Assembly (NCBI GenBank): GCA_902363555.1 | Contig: CABJAM010000008.1 | Span: 124,001-188,000, forward strand | DNA from: Lachnospiraceae bacterium | GTDB taxonomy: Bacteria > Bacillota > Clostridia > Lachnospirales > Lachnospiraceae | DNA length: 64,000 nucleotides | Direction of reading: 5' to 3' | Shown here: piece after piece, positions 35,938-44,828 of the stretch | Numbering within the stretch: the stretch's first letter is position 1 | Layout of the letters: every line of letters starts with the position of its first letter | Made by a program: the position numbers and the translations under genes | Notes under the pieces: generated by a model | The model's input: only the letters and a program-made list of their open reading frames with translations | Told to the model about the DNA's origin: nothing | Databases searched by the model: none

Positions 35938-37107
35938 TCAATACCAGTCCTCATCATAAACTGGATATTGTTCCGGTGCTTTCCCTTTTGCTTCTATAAT
36001 TTCTCCATTCAGAGTCCGCTCCGGTATGATCTTATCTACATAAAGCTCAAATAACCATTCATCACCAAAATCAAATAAATAATGAAAAATAACGCCTTCA
36101 ACTAAACCCAGTTCATTCAGTGTAACTTCACTTGTGCTGCGCGTATGCTCATTACAATCAGGACAATAATATTTTTCCGTATAAGGATCATTACCGGTCT
36201 CAAAATAATATAAGTGGTCGTCGTCAAATCCAACAGCACTCTGTATCAGGTTATGAAGTGACTCCAATGTATCCCCGCCGTCAATGCGCAGCTTCCGCAT
36301 GCAGCGTCCATGATTCAGCTTTAAAATATAACTTCCGCTATATTGAACCGCTTCCGTTTTAAAAAAATCCATCAACATATCTGGAGATGATTTCAGACAG
36401 GATTTAAAATCATTAAGATATCTGCAAACATCTGTATTATTACCGTTATCTATCCAAAAATCCAACTGTCCTTTCAATAAACGATTCCGGGCAATAAATA
36501 TACCACATTCTTCTGCATAAAGCCGATCCACATAGCTTCTTCCATCTTCATTCACCGCCCATTTAATCCATATTATATCAAATAGCTGGAATATACGTAA
36601 ATATGCCTGATAATAAGCCTCATCGCCCCATCCATTTTCGTCTTTATCAATTTCCTCGCCAACCTTTAAGCCTTTGTTATTATTTATAAATCCCGCTAAA
36701 AAGTATTGGCTTATCCTGTATTTTTCTCTGACAGGCAGATACTCCCCCACAGCAGCAGCCAGCAAAAGACCATAGCAATCCGCAGCACTAAGCTGTAAAA
36801 ACTTTAGTTTTCTTTTCTGAGCCCGCAGTACAAAATTTTTGCCATCCCTGCAAACACAGTACAGCCCCATCCTTATACAAACATAATAGAAAAAATCGAT
36901 TTCAGCATAATTTGCCTGCATCCGCCCCGGCTTTTCCAGCAGCTCAGGCACGCATTTAAGTCTCTGATTCAAAATAAAACAATCGTTTTTTCCTAATTTA
37001 TGAGATTTAGGAGACAGCTTTGTCTGTTCATTGTCCAGGTAATCCGTAAAAACTATAAAATCTTCCATGATCCGCTGTCCTGCAGCCTCAAAACAATCGA
37101 TGTTCAT
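35938..37107 (-). CDS. Protein with C-terminal pRiA4b ORF-3-like domain
   Basis: A 389-residue protein. Residues 1-250 are unrecognised (starting MNIDCFEAAGQRIMEDFIVF). Residues about 255-389 match the plasmid pRiA4b ORF-3-like fold: YILKLNHGRCMRKLRIDGGDTLESLHNLIQSAVGFDDDHLYYF, a CPDCNEH pair of cysteines, and FHYLFDFGDEWLFEL. Such domains occur on plasmids and in IS1096-type passenger genes, with unknown function. The following gene starts 30 bp later, so the two form an operon. AT-rich content suggests transfer. Confidence 0.8.
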   Translation of the reverse strand: MNIDCFEAAGQRIMEDFIVFTDYLDNEQTKLSPKSHKLGKNDCFILNQRLKCVPELLEKPGRMQANYAEIDFFYYVCIRMGLYCVCRDGKNFVLRAQKRKLKFLQLSAADCYGLLLAAAVGEYLPVREKYRISQYFLAGFINNNKGLKVGEEIDKDENGWGDEAYYQAYLRIFQLFDIIWIKWAVNEDGRSYVDRLYAEECGIFIARNRLLKGQLDFWIDNGNNTDVCRYLNDFKSCLKSSPDMLMDFFKTEAVQYSGSYILKLNHGRCMRKLRIDGGDTLESLHNLIQSAVGFDDDHLYYFETGNDPYTEKYYCPDCNEHTRSTSEVTLNELGLVEGVIFHYLFDFGDEWLFELYVDKIIPERTLNGEIIEAKGKAPEQYPVYDEDWY

Positions 37108-37196
37108 ATTATACCCCCGCTTTATCTTTTGTACATTCCTATCCTATTGTACCAGACAAACGCACTTTTGAAAACTCCCGCTGCATACAATTTATT

Positions 37197-38600
37197 TTAA
37201 GCCTTTAACAAAAATATATTCTCCATACCACAGCGCTCCACCCGCTCCCGTATGGCCCGTGTATCTGTGGTATACAGCCCTCTCTCTTTCATCTGTTCAA
37301 AGAGCACAGACCCGGAAAATGTGTATTTTTTCCCAAGCCCTTCCTCCGTTTCCATCTGCAATCTTACCCAGGCGATGGCAAAGCCCACGGCGGTTTCTTC
37401 CGGCAGCACCAACGGCTTTTGCCCCATGGCATAGCGGACGGCATTACAGCCGGCCAGGGTGCCGGTGGCCAGAGCTTCCGTATGACCGACAAATATTCCG
37501 GCCTTCTCCCCCGCGCAGAAAACATTGGCCAGGCCATCCACCTTCAGGCCGTTATCCCGGTGCACCATGGCGGTCAGACGGATGGAATTGCCACGGCCGC
37601 CGGCATAAGGGTCCTCATAACGGACATTTTCGAAGCCCGGCACCTTTCTCAGCTTCTGCAATGGGAAATAGGGCGTCATCAGCTTTGCATGACCGGTATC
37701 CAAAAGAATGATATTTCCGGCATACTCCGGCAGGGCATACTGCTGGCAGGCCTTCATATCCAGATGGTTTTCTGTCAATCCGTCCGGAACCTTTACCACA
37801 GCCACACCCTTTTCATCCAGTTCCCTGCGGATATCCTCCGACAGGGATTCCTTCATCAGCTTGCAGGAGCCGCTCATGGCACCGTAGAGCATGACAGAGT
37901 CCGCAGCGTTTTCCTCACGGCTGCTTTGCACTTTTCCCCCGTCCGCTGTGACAGTCTGTTGTACCGCAGCGTCTGTCTGATGTTGTACCGCAGCGTCTGT
38001 CTGAGGCCTTCGGGCGGCAAATTCACGGATTCCGCAAAGGGCCGACAGACTGACCCGGCCCCCAAAGGACGGGCACCGCAGAGCACACATGGCACAGCCA
38101 TTACCGTATTTGCTGCACATGGCTGCAGGACCTGCCGTGCCGGTGGCATCCACGAAAACATCGGCCTCGTAAATATTGCCGGATGTATCCTTCACGGATT
38201 TTAATACTTTTTCGGCGCCGTCACGCTGTATCGGTAAAAGCTCCACCGAGGAAACGCGGGCCATCCAGCGCAGATTGACACCGGCGTCCTCCAGATAACG
38301 CTGCACTGCCGCCGGAACCTTTGCCACATCAAAAAGACTGGCGTGGGCGTGCCCTGGAAAACTGATATTTTTATGACGGCAGTTTCTGTCGATCAATGTA
38401 AATAGCTGGCCGCCGCCCATGGCGATCATCTCCTCCGCCGCCGTATATCTTCCGTTATTGCGCATGATCCCGCCGACAACCCCGGTGCCGCACAGCACGT
38501 CCGTCCGCTCCAGCAGTGTCACCGATGCGCCCATATACGCCGCTTCCAGCGCGGCCGCGCAGCCGGCAAAGCCTCCGCCAACGACAACTACCTTTACCAT
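37197..38600 (-). CDS. FAD-dependent oxidoreductase
   Basis: A 467-residue flavoprotein. The N-terminal Rossmann FAD site is VVVVGGGFAGCAAALEAAYMGASVTLLER. A second FAD motif near the C terminus, LANVFCAGEKAGIFVGHTEALATGTLAGCNAVRYAMG, resembles the TrmFO/GidA-type cap. A duplicated QTDAAVQ segment (about 195-212) looks like a small in-frame duplication. Cysteines in GNGCAMCALRCPSFGG could be redox-active. Substrate unknown. ATG follows GAGGGG; the divergent lrgA-like gene shares the intergenic region. Confidence 0.88.
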   Translation of the reverse strand: MVKVVVVGGGFAGCAAALEAAYMGASVTLLERTDVLCGTGVVGGIMRNNGRYTAAEEMIAMGGGQLFTLIDRNCRHKNISFPGHAHASLFDVAKVPAAVQRYLEDAGVNLRWMARVSSVELLPIQRDGAEKVLKSVKDTSGNIYEADVFVDATGTAGPAAMCSKYGNGCAMCALRCPSFGGRVSLSALCGIREFAARRPQTDAAVQHQTDAAVQQTVTADGGKVQSSREENAADSVMLYGAMSGSCKLMKESLSEDIRRELDEKGVAVVKVPDGLTENHLDMKACQQYALPEYAGNIILLDTGHAKLMTPYFPLQKLRKVPGFENVRYEDPYAGGRGNSIRLTAMVHRDNGLKVDGLANVFCAGEKAGIFVGHTEALATGTLAGCNAVRYAMGQKPLVLPEETAVGFAIAWVRLQMETEEGLGKKYTFSGSVLFEQMKERGLYTTDTRAIRERVERCGMENIFLLKA

Positions 38601-38752
38601 AACATTCCCCTCCTGTTTTTTACAAAATCCTATTTACATTTTATTTGAAACAGTTATATAATATGTTGATTAATTATTTTGGCGGGGTATACTTATTGTA
38701 AAGTCCGGCATCATCGGAACTGTTCCTGCCTATTTGAAAAGGAAGTGATTTT

Positions 38753-39184
38753 TTGAAATACTTATTTCAATTTACGATTATCGGCGTTATTACCGCCATT
38801 GGCGAATTATTAAATCTGCTGCTCCCACTGCCTGTTCCTGCCAGTATTTACGGACTGGTCCTGCTTTTTGTTTTGCTGTGCACAAAAATTATCCGCCTGG
38901 ATCAGGTGGAGCATGCCGCCGATTTTTTTCTGACGATCATGCCGATTTTGTTCGTGCCGGCCACAGTGAAGCTCATGGGCTACTGGGATGTGCTCAAGGA
39001 CAATGTTGTCGGCCTGATCATCTCCTGCGTCGTCTCCACAGTGCTGGTCATGGGTGTCACCGGCAGCATTGCCCAGTTCATAATGAAAAAGTCCGGGGCC
39101 AGGAACGTGACGAAAGCGGCCGGGGGCAGTGACATTCCTATTGATGATAAAAACACTAAGGATGGGGGCAGCAAACATGAATGA
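38753..39184 (+). CDS. lrgA: CidA/LrgA family holin-like protein
   Basis: A 143-residue membrane protein with four hydrophobic segments starting MKYLFQFTIIGVITAIGELLNLLLPLPVPASIYGLVLLF. The GELL..LPLPVPASIYG motif is the family signature. CidA/LrgA proteins work with LrgB to control murein hydrolases and cell lysis, or as pyruvate or glycolate exporters. The start is TTG with AAAGGAAG upstream. It overlaps lrgB by eight bases. Confidence 0.93.
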   Translation: MKYLFQFTIIGVITAIGELLNLLLPLPVPASIYGLVLLFVLLCTKIIRLDQVEHAADFFLTIMPILFVPATVKLMGYWDVLKDNVVGLIISCVVSTVLVMGVTGSIAQFIMKKSGARNVTKAAGGSDIPIDDKNTKDGGSKHE

Positions 39185-39869
39185 GCTTTTACAGACATCC
39201 TCGTATTTCGGCCTTGCACTGACGCTACTTATGTACTGGGTCGCTTACAGAATCAACCGAAAAACTAAAATTGCGATCCTCAATCCGATCCTTCTGGCCA
39301 GCGCATTGATCATCCTTATTTTACTTGCTTGTGATATCAAATATGAAACCTATGAAGCCGGCGCCAGTTTCATCGGAAAGCTGCTCACACCGGCCACGGT
39401 CTGCTATGCCGTGCCGCTCTACCGTCAGATCGAGGTTTTGAAAAAAAATGTTATGGCGATCGTTATCAGTGTCCTTTGCGGGAGCTTTTCTGCGGTAGCT
39501 TTCGTCTTTGGTTTTTCAAAGCTTTTTGGCTTTAGCGCTCAGTTTTACCACTCCCTGCTTCCCAAGTCGGTGACAACCGCCATCGGGATCGGCGTCAGCG
39601 AGGAATTGGGCGGGCTCACCGCCATAACCATTGCCGCGATTATGATTACCGGCTTATTTGGCGGTGCGGCGGCGGTGGCGATCTGCCGTCTGTTCCATAT
39701 TACTGACCCTGTGGCCAAGGGCCTGGCTATCGGAACCTCCGCCCATGCCGTAGGTACTTCCAAAGCCATAGAAATCGGTGAGGTGGAAGGCGCTATGAGC
39801 GGGCTGGCCATCGTTATCGCAGGGCTGGCCACGGTATTATGGTCCTCTCTGGCCGCGGGCTGGATGTAA
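39177..39869 (+). CDS. lrgB: LrgB family protein
   Basis: A 230-residue membrane protein starting MNELLQTSSYFGLALTLLMYW, with the LrgB core SLLPKSVTTAIGIGVSEELGG and GTSAHAVGTSKAIEIGEVEGAMSGLAI. ATG at 39177 lies inside the end of lrgA (ATGAATGA), which implies coupling. The last 20 bp of the gene start a 41-bp tandem repeat. In Bacillus the pair exports pyruvate; the role here is inferred only. Confidence 0.95.
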   Translation: MNELLQTSSYFGLALTLLMYWVAYRINRKTKIAILNPILLASALIILILLACDIKYETYEAGASFIGKLLTPATVCYAVPLYRQIEVLKKNVMAIVISVLCGSFSAVAFVFGFSKLFGFSAQFYHSLLPKSVTTAIGIGVSEELGGLTAITIAAIMITGLFGGAAAVAICRLFHITDPVAKGLAIGTSAHAVGTSKAIEIGEVEGAMSGLAIVIAGLATVLWSSLAAGWM

Positions 39870-39952
39870 GCCTGACGGCAATGACCGATCCGGCCGCTGG
39901 GTGGATGAAATCCCGGCGGTAATGACCAATTTGGCCGCGGGCTGGATGTAAA
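39851..39952 (+). repeat. 41-bp tandem repeat starting in the 3' end of lrgB
   Basis: Units start at 39851, 39892 and 39933 (two and a half copies, period 41 bp). The phrase GGCCGCGGGCTGGATGTAA, which includes the lrgB stop codon, recurs almost unchanged 82 bp later; the middle copy reads GGCCGCTGGGTGGATGAAA. A slippage-type duplication has copied the gene end. Confidence 0.85.
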
Positions 39953-39998
39953 GCCCTTGTATTTTTTTCACTCTTTTTGTACTTTTTATGCAGGTTAT

Positions 39999-40026
39999 AC
40001 CGGCAGGCGTTGCGGCATCTGCCGGT
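39999..40026 (+). terminator. Possible terminator after lrgB
   Basis: ACCGGCAG and CTGCCGGT form an 8-bp stem with a 12-nt loop, followed by TTATGTTAG. There is no long T run behind it; long T runs lie in front. It separates lrgAB from the cobalamin riboswitch. Confidence 0.4.
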
Positions 40027-40169
40027 TTATGTTAGTATAAAAGTGTCGATTTGCGCCAGAGCATATTTGAAAAATATTTAAATTTCTGACGCAGATCCGT
40101 AACAGTTTCGGGAAACCGGGCTGCTACACAGATTTTACGGATTCGGCAACCATTTAAAAGATTATCATT

Positions 40170-40405
40170 GACGTTTCACAGGATAAAAATCCTGCCGTGG
40201 ATCGTCCGATGATGGGGAAGCAGGTGGGAATCCTGCACAATACCCGTTGCTGTATTGGAGTAGCGGTATTCCATGATGTCACTGCGGACAGTTATGCATC
40301 CAGGCGTTACGGCCTGTGCCGCCGGAATTAATCCGGCCAGCTCTGATGCATCCGTGCCGTGGGAAGGCGGGATACCGTGTTTGATGCCTGAGTCAGAATA
40401 TCCAC
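40170..40405 (+). promoter_or_regulatory. Cobalamin (B12) riboswitch
   Basis: The conserved core is visible: GGGGAAGCAGGTGGGAATCC and ACAATACCCGTTGCTGTAT (about 40214-40255), then the 3' part GATGCCTGAGTCAGAAT (B12-box region, about 40383-40399), with variable hairpins between. It sits 110 bp before cbiM, the first gene of a cobalt uptake operon, which is the classic target. B12 binding should reduce expression. Boundaries are approximate; no clear terminator follows, so control may act on the ribosome binding site. Confidence 0.9.
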
Positions 40406-40520
40406 TTTTAAAGGAATCCGGAAGGTTACGGGATTATGACCGGGTGTGGGCCGCAAATCATCTCTTTTTGTGGAACGCCTGGGCAAAATCAAGCATTTCA
40501 TTAAAGAGAGAGGAGAAAAA

Positions 40521-41270
40521 ATGACTAAAAAACAAAAGATCCTATTCAAGGCGTCCATCGCCTTCGCACTATGCTTTGCCATAGTGCCCGCCGCCAATGC
40601 CATGCACATTATGGAGGGCTACCTGCCTCCGGCTTACTGTGTGGCCTGGGGCGTTATCTGTCTGCCGTTTCTTGTGGCGGGCTTTATATCCCTGAAAAAC
40701 AATTTCAAGAAAAACAGAAAAGCCATCACACTTATCGCCATGGCGGGAGCCTTTATTTTCGTGATTTCATCACTGAAAATACCATCACTGACCGGAAGCT
40801 GCTCCCATATGACCGGTACCGGTCTGGGCGCGATCCTGTTTGGGCCGGCGGCCGTCAGTGTCCTGGGGCTGATCGTTCTTATTTTCCAGGCTATTTTGCT
40901 GGCTCACGGCGGCCTGACCACACTGGGCGCCAATACGTTTTCCATGGCCATTGCCGGACCGCTCGTATCCTTTGGTCTGTATAAGCTGTGCCAGAAGCTG
41001 AAGGTGAACCGGAAAGTGGCCATTTTCCTGGCTGCATTTTTAGGCGACCTGTTTACATATTGCGTGACCAGTATCCAACTGGCGCTGGCATATCCGTCCG
41101 AATCCGGCGGCGTGGCCGCCTCTGCGGTAAAGTTTCTGGGCGTTTTTGCGCCAACACAGCTTCCCCTGGCCATTATCGAGGGTATTCTTACGGTGGTCAT
41201 CATCATCGGTCTGGAATCCTATGCCAAACCGGAGTTAAAAGCGATCGGATTTTTAAAGGAGGCCAAATAA
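40521..41270 (+). CDS. cbiM: Cobalt ECF transporter S component CbiM
   Basis: A 249-residue membrane protein with N-terminal MHIMEGYLPPAYCVAWG. The family needs the processed MHIM(E) start, in which the His and amino terminus bind Co(II), and the preceding 26 residues are a cleaved leader (IAFALCFAIVPAANA). The motifs GSCSHMTGTGLGAILFGP and AHGGLTTLGANTFSMAIAGP are typical. ATG at 40521 lies behind AGGAG. First gene of cbiMNQO. Confidence 0.97.
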   Translation: MTKKQKILFKASIAFALCFAIVPAANAMHIMEGYLPPAYCVAWGVICLPFLVAGFISLKNNFKKNRKAITLIAMAGAFIFVISSLKIPSLTGSCSHMTGTGLGAILFGPAAVSVLGLIVLIFQAILLAHGGLTTLGANTFSMAIAGPLVSFGLYKLCQKLKVNRKVAIFLAAFLGDLFTYCVTSIQLALAYPSESGGVAASAVKFLGVFAPTQLPLAIIEGILTVVIIIGLESYAKPELKAIGFLKEAK

Positions 41271-41591
41271 ATGACTAAAAATACAAAGCTTGTCATCGGA
41301 CTATTGATTCTTGTGGCCATCATTGCCGTAATCCCTCTGTTTTTACGAAAGGACGCTGAATTTGGGGGCTCCGACGATGCGGGAAGTGTTATGATCGAGG
41401 AGATCCAGGGTGAATATGAACCATGGTTTACCCCGATCCTTGAAAATTTCCTGGGCGGCGAGCTCCCCGGTGAAGTGGAAAGCCTTATTTTCTGTATACA
41501 GACCGGTATCGGCGTAGGTGTTATCGCATTTATTATGGGGAGGTTCGTTGAACGGAAAAAGTGGCAGAAAAAGACCGGAACTGTGGAATAA
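41271..41591 (+). CDS. cbiN: Cobalt transporter accessory protein CbiN
   Basis: A 106-residue protein with two membrane helices (about 7-24 and 70-90) and the family core FGGSDDAGSVMIEEIQGEYEPWFTPI. It starts directly after the cbiM stop behind AAGGAGG. CbiN is the extra subunit that activates CbiM for cobalt. Confidence 0.95.
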   Translation: MTKNTKLVIGLLILVAIIAVIPLFLRKDAEFGGSDDAGSVMIEEIQGEYEPWFTPILENFLGGELPGEVESLIFCIQTGIGVGVIAFIMGRFVERKKWQKKTGTVE

Positions 41592-41624
41592 CATAACATT
41601 TATAGAAAAGGACTGGTATGCAAA

Positions 41625-42398
41625 ATGATCACGATCGATAAGCTTTGCTATGGCTCAAAGCTGAGATATGTCAATGCCTGTGAAAAGTTCATATTTGCCA
41701 CCCTGACATTGCTGCTGTGTATCATCAGCCGATCGGTCATCGTGGCGGCAGTTGTTTTGCCGGTCAATGGGATTCTTACTGTTAAAAAAGGAGGAATCCC
41801 TCTTTTTCGTTATATAAGGCTTTTGCTCATCCCTATGGCCTTTATACTTTTAAGCACACTTACGATCATTGTAAATATTTCCACAGTGCCTTTGGATGCC
41901 TACGCCCTGCCGTTAGGGTCCTATTTCATCACCGGCAGTGTGGCTTCACTGAAATTCGGAGGCCAGCTCATGCTCACAGCTATGGCCGCTGTGTCCTGCC
42001 TGTATTTTCTGTCGCTGAACACGACCATGACTGACATACTCTCCGTCCTGGCGCGCCTTCATCTGCCGAAAATACTCATTGAATTAATGCTGCTGATCTA
42101 CCGTTTTATATTCGTGCTCATGGACGCCGCCTCGGCCATCACCATTTCCCAGAAATGCCGGCTTGGAAATAAGGATTTAAAAACGTCCATCCAGTCCTTT
42201 GGCAAAATGGCCGCGGTGCTGTTTCTTCGCGCCATGAAGCGCTCCAACGCTCTTTTTGACGCCATGGAAGCGCGATGCTACGATGGAACGATCAACATCC
42301 TACAGGAAAACCATCCGCCAAAGAAAAAAGAGAGTGCCGCAATCGTTGTATTTGAGTGTGTACTTTTGATGATCCTGATCCTGGAGAAAATTGTGTAA
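41625..42398 (+). CDS. cbiQ: Cobalt ECF transporter T component CbiQ
   Basis: A 257-residue membrane protein. Family features are the start MITIDKLCYGSKLRYVNACEKF and the coupling-helix region AMKRSNALFDAMEARCYDG, which contacts the ATPase. It links CbiM/N to CbiO. Confidence 0.95.
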   Translation: MITIDKLCYGSKLRYVNACEKFIFATLTLLLCIISRSVIVAAVVLPVNGILTVKKGGIPLFRYIRLLLIPMAFILLSTLTIIVNISTVPLDAYALPLGSYFITGSVASLKFGGQLMLTAMAAVSCLYFLSLNTTMTDILSVLARLHLPKILIELMLLIYRFIFVLMDAASAITISQKCRLGNKDLKTSIQSFGKMAAVLFLRAMKRSNALFDAMEARCYDGTINILQENHPPKKKESAAIVVFECVLLMILILEKIV

Positions 42399-42516
42399 CG
42401 CCACAGCCTATGCCGGCGAGCGTTATGTCATGCCCCTTCGGGCACGCGCAAAGTTAATGCTTACGCATGGGCGCGCTTCGCACGGTAAGGTATATGTATT
42501 AATAGGAGCGAAAGCT

Positions 42517-43359
42517 ATGAATGATGATTTTATTATAGAAGCCCGGAATCTGCACTTTGCCTATGATGACGGAGAAGAACACTCTCTGAAAGGAGTGGAT
42601 TTAAAAATACGCCGGGGAAAAAAGACGGCTTTTATGGGCGCCAATGGTTCCGGAAAATCCACTTTTTTCTTATGCTGCAATGGTATTTTACGCCCGGCTT
42701 TGGGCGAACTCATTTTTAATGGGCAGCCTCTGCGCTATGACCGCAAATCGCTGCTGGAGCTGCGCCGCCGGGTGGGCATTGTGTTCCAGGACCCGGACAA
42801 TCAGCTTTTTTGCGCCAGTGTCTATCAGGAAATTTCCTTTGGTATCCTGAATCTGGGTATTCCCGAGGATGAGGCCCGCCAGGAGGTGGAACAGGTTATC
42901 GAATACCTGGATATCACACCCTTCCGGCAGCGCCCTGCCCAATCGCTCAGCGGCGGTCAGAAAAAACAGGTCAGTATCGCCGATATTCTTGTGATGAAGC
43001 CGGATGTCATCATCCTGGACGAACCGGCGGCAGCACTGGACCCAAGACATACGAAGATGGTCAATGCCATTGTGGACCGGCTGGCAGACAATGGCATTAC
43101 GATATTGATGGCGACGCATGACATTGATTACGCACTGCAGTGGGCCGATGAGATCGTACTGATGCACGAAGGCCGCGTCCTGGCCCAGGGAGATGCCCTG
43201 ACTATCTGTGAAAACGAAGCGCTGCTGGCAAAAACAAATCTGGAGGTTCCCGGAATACTCCAGCTCTATCAACGGCTGTGCAAAAAAAATATCTTACGAA
43301 AAGAGGGAACACCGCCCAGAAATCTGAGAGAACTGGAAACCCTGATCGAGAACATATAG
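42517..43359 (+). CDS. cbiO: Cobalt ECF transporter ATPase CbiO
   Basis: A 280-residue ATPase with Walker A GANGSGKST, Q-loop VFQDPDNQLF, signature LSGGQKKQVS and Walker B VIILDEPAAALDP. ATG at 42517 has AGGAGC upstream; the reading frame is open further back, but those residues are unlike CbiO. The 118-bp gap after cbiQ contains small GC hairpins (GCCCCTTCGGGC). Confidence 0.96.
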   Translation: MNDDFIIEARNLHFAYDDGEEHSLKGVDLKIRRGKKTAFMGANGSGKSTFFLCCNGILRPALGELIFNGQPLRYDRKSLLELRRRVGIVFQDPDNQLFCASVYQEISFGILNLGIPEDEARQEVEQVIEYLDITPFRQRPAQSLSGGQKKQVSIADILVMKPDVIILDEPAAALDPRHTKMVNAIVDRLADNGITILMATHDIDYALQWADEIVLMHEGRVLAQGDALTICENEALLAKTNLEVPGILQLYQRLCKKNILRKEGTPPRNLRELETLIENI

Positions 43360-43380
43360 CCGTAGGCGCTGCCTTATCGT

Positions 43381-43798
43381 AGAAGTTTCGATCCCCTCAG
43401 ATTTAAGCGCCCCTACGTCCGGGTGGCAATCACGGAGCGGATTTTACCGGGGCTGGAGCCTCAGTTTAACGGCACGGCCTGTGCGCCTTTGGAAAATGCT
43501 TACGCAGGGCTTTAGCGAAACTTGGATTAAAAAGGCAAGAATTCCGGGCCAGTTTTCGTGTTTTCAAAGCCGAAAACTGAGGCCCAAACGAGCGAATGTC
43601 ATCAAAGAGATTCGGGAGTATTGGGCCGGTGCCCGGAATTCTTGCCATTTTAATCCTAGTTGAACTTAAGCCCGAAGATGGTATTTTCCAAAGGCGCACA
43701 GGCAGTGCCGTTAAACTGAGGCTCCAGCCCCGGTAAAATCCGCTCCGTGATTGCCGTCCGGACGTAGGGGCGCTTAAATCTGAGGGGAACGGAACTTC
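43381..43798. repeat. Long palindromic structured element, copy B
   Basis: An imperfect palindrome of about 418 bp between the converging cbiO and esterase genes. About 115 bp of outer arm (from AGAAGTTTCG to CCTTTGGAAAATGC) is complementary to the right arm with only about five mismatches. The inner 200 bp closely match copy A (TACGCAGGGCTTTAGCGAAA, CGAAAACTGAGGCCCAAACG, GTCATCAAAGAG), but the outer arms are unrelated to those of A. It begins 22 nt past the esterase stop. Confidence 0.85.
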
Positions 43799-43820
43799 CA
43801 CCAGCATGGCAGCTCCGTTT

Positions 43821-44828
43821 TTATCCTGCGAAAAAAGTTTCCATTGAATTTACCCAGATGTGGGCGCTGGTTCCCTCCCCAAGCCCGATGCCGTGTCCGC
43901 CAGTGGGATAGATTTCAAGGCGGTAATCCGCGGTTTTATTTTTAAGACTGTCCGCCATCTTGCGCGCATTGCCCACAGATACCGTGGCATCATCCTCACA
44001 GGCCCATATAAAGGTTTTTGGATAATCCTTGGAGGTGAGCATTTCCGCCGATAAGGTTTTTTTCTGTTCAGCGGATACATTTTCCCCAAGGTGGTTTTTC
44101 ATACTATCCTCGTGATAATCCTCCATGAAACTGATGACCGGGTAGCACAGACAGATTTTATCCGGCCGGGCGGAAATCGAATCATACCTGTGCGTGATAT
44201 CCTCAATATGATCGTAAAGCGCGCCCACGCAGGCGCAGAGGTGCCCGCCGGCGGAAAAGCCCATGATCATTACATTGGTGGGGTCTACCCCCAGCTTTTC
44301 ATAATTGGCACGGACAAAACGAATGGCGCGGACCAGATCCTGCTCCCCCTTTGGGTAGAGATCCGGAAATACCCGGTAGTTGAGCAGAAATACCTGATAG
44401 CCCCGTCGGTTCAGCTCCTGGGCTACGGGGATCCCCTCGTTATGACAGGCCACGCGGTTATAAGCGCCTCCCGGGCACAGGATCACACAGGGGGCGCTTT
44501 TTTTATCCTTGAGAAGAAATGGGATCAGCACCACATTTTCCGCGCTGGCAGCTTCCTCCTCCGGCAGATCCTTCCATATGGAGATGGATGTCATCTCCCC
44601 GGCCTCCCGGCGGGCAATGAGAAAGTTGGCGCACCGGAGCAGACCTTCGGCAGGAAATGGACGGCCCCAGGGTGTTTTTACAAGCTTGATCATGTTTTTC
44701 AGCTTCATTTTCCGAAAGAATGGCTTTATATTTTCATAGTAAAGAGGACTGAACAGATAATTGAGCTTTTTGTTTACGCGATCATTGTTCAGGATTTCCT
44801 CCAGGCTGCTGTTCATTGTAAATTCCAT
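43821..44828 (-). CDS. Alpha/beta-hydrolase esterase (BD-FAE/lipase-like)
   Basis: A 335-residue enzyme. The oxyanion motif is CPGGAYNRVACHNEG, the nucleophile elbow GFSAGGHLCACVGAL, and the likely acid and base lie in WACEDDATVSVGNAR and GGHGIGLGEG. This matches the BD-FAE/carboxylesterase group that removes acetyl or feruloyl groups from plant polysaccharides, though substrates vary. No signal peptide. ATG at 44828 lies behind GGAGATAAAA. Confidence 0.9.
   Translation of the reverse strand: MEFTMNSSLEEILNNDRVNKKLNYLFSPLYYENIKPFFRKMKLKNMIKLVKTPWGRPFPAEGLLRCANFLIARREAGEMTSISIWKDLPEEEAASAENVVLIPFLLKDKKSAPCVILCPGGAYNRVACHNEGIPVAQELNRRGYQVFLLNYRVFPDLYPKGEQDLVRAIRFVRANYEKLGVDPTNVMIMGFSAGGHLCACVGALYDHIEDITHRYDSISARPDKICLCYPVISFMEDYHEDSMKNHLGENVSAEQKKTLSAEMLTSKDYPKTFIWACEDDATVSVGNARKMADSLKNKTADYRLEIYPTGGHGIGLGEGTSAHIWVNSMETFFAG

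Noticed and set aside
40446..40520. Longer CbiM start
   Set aside because: The extra residues are unlike CbiM, and AGGAG directly precedes the ATG at 40521.
43466..43807. Small open frames in palindrome B
   Set aside because: Same reason: they run through the stems and loops of the repeat and are not conserved in copies A and C.
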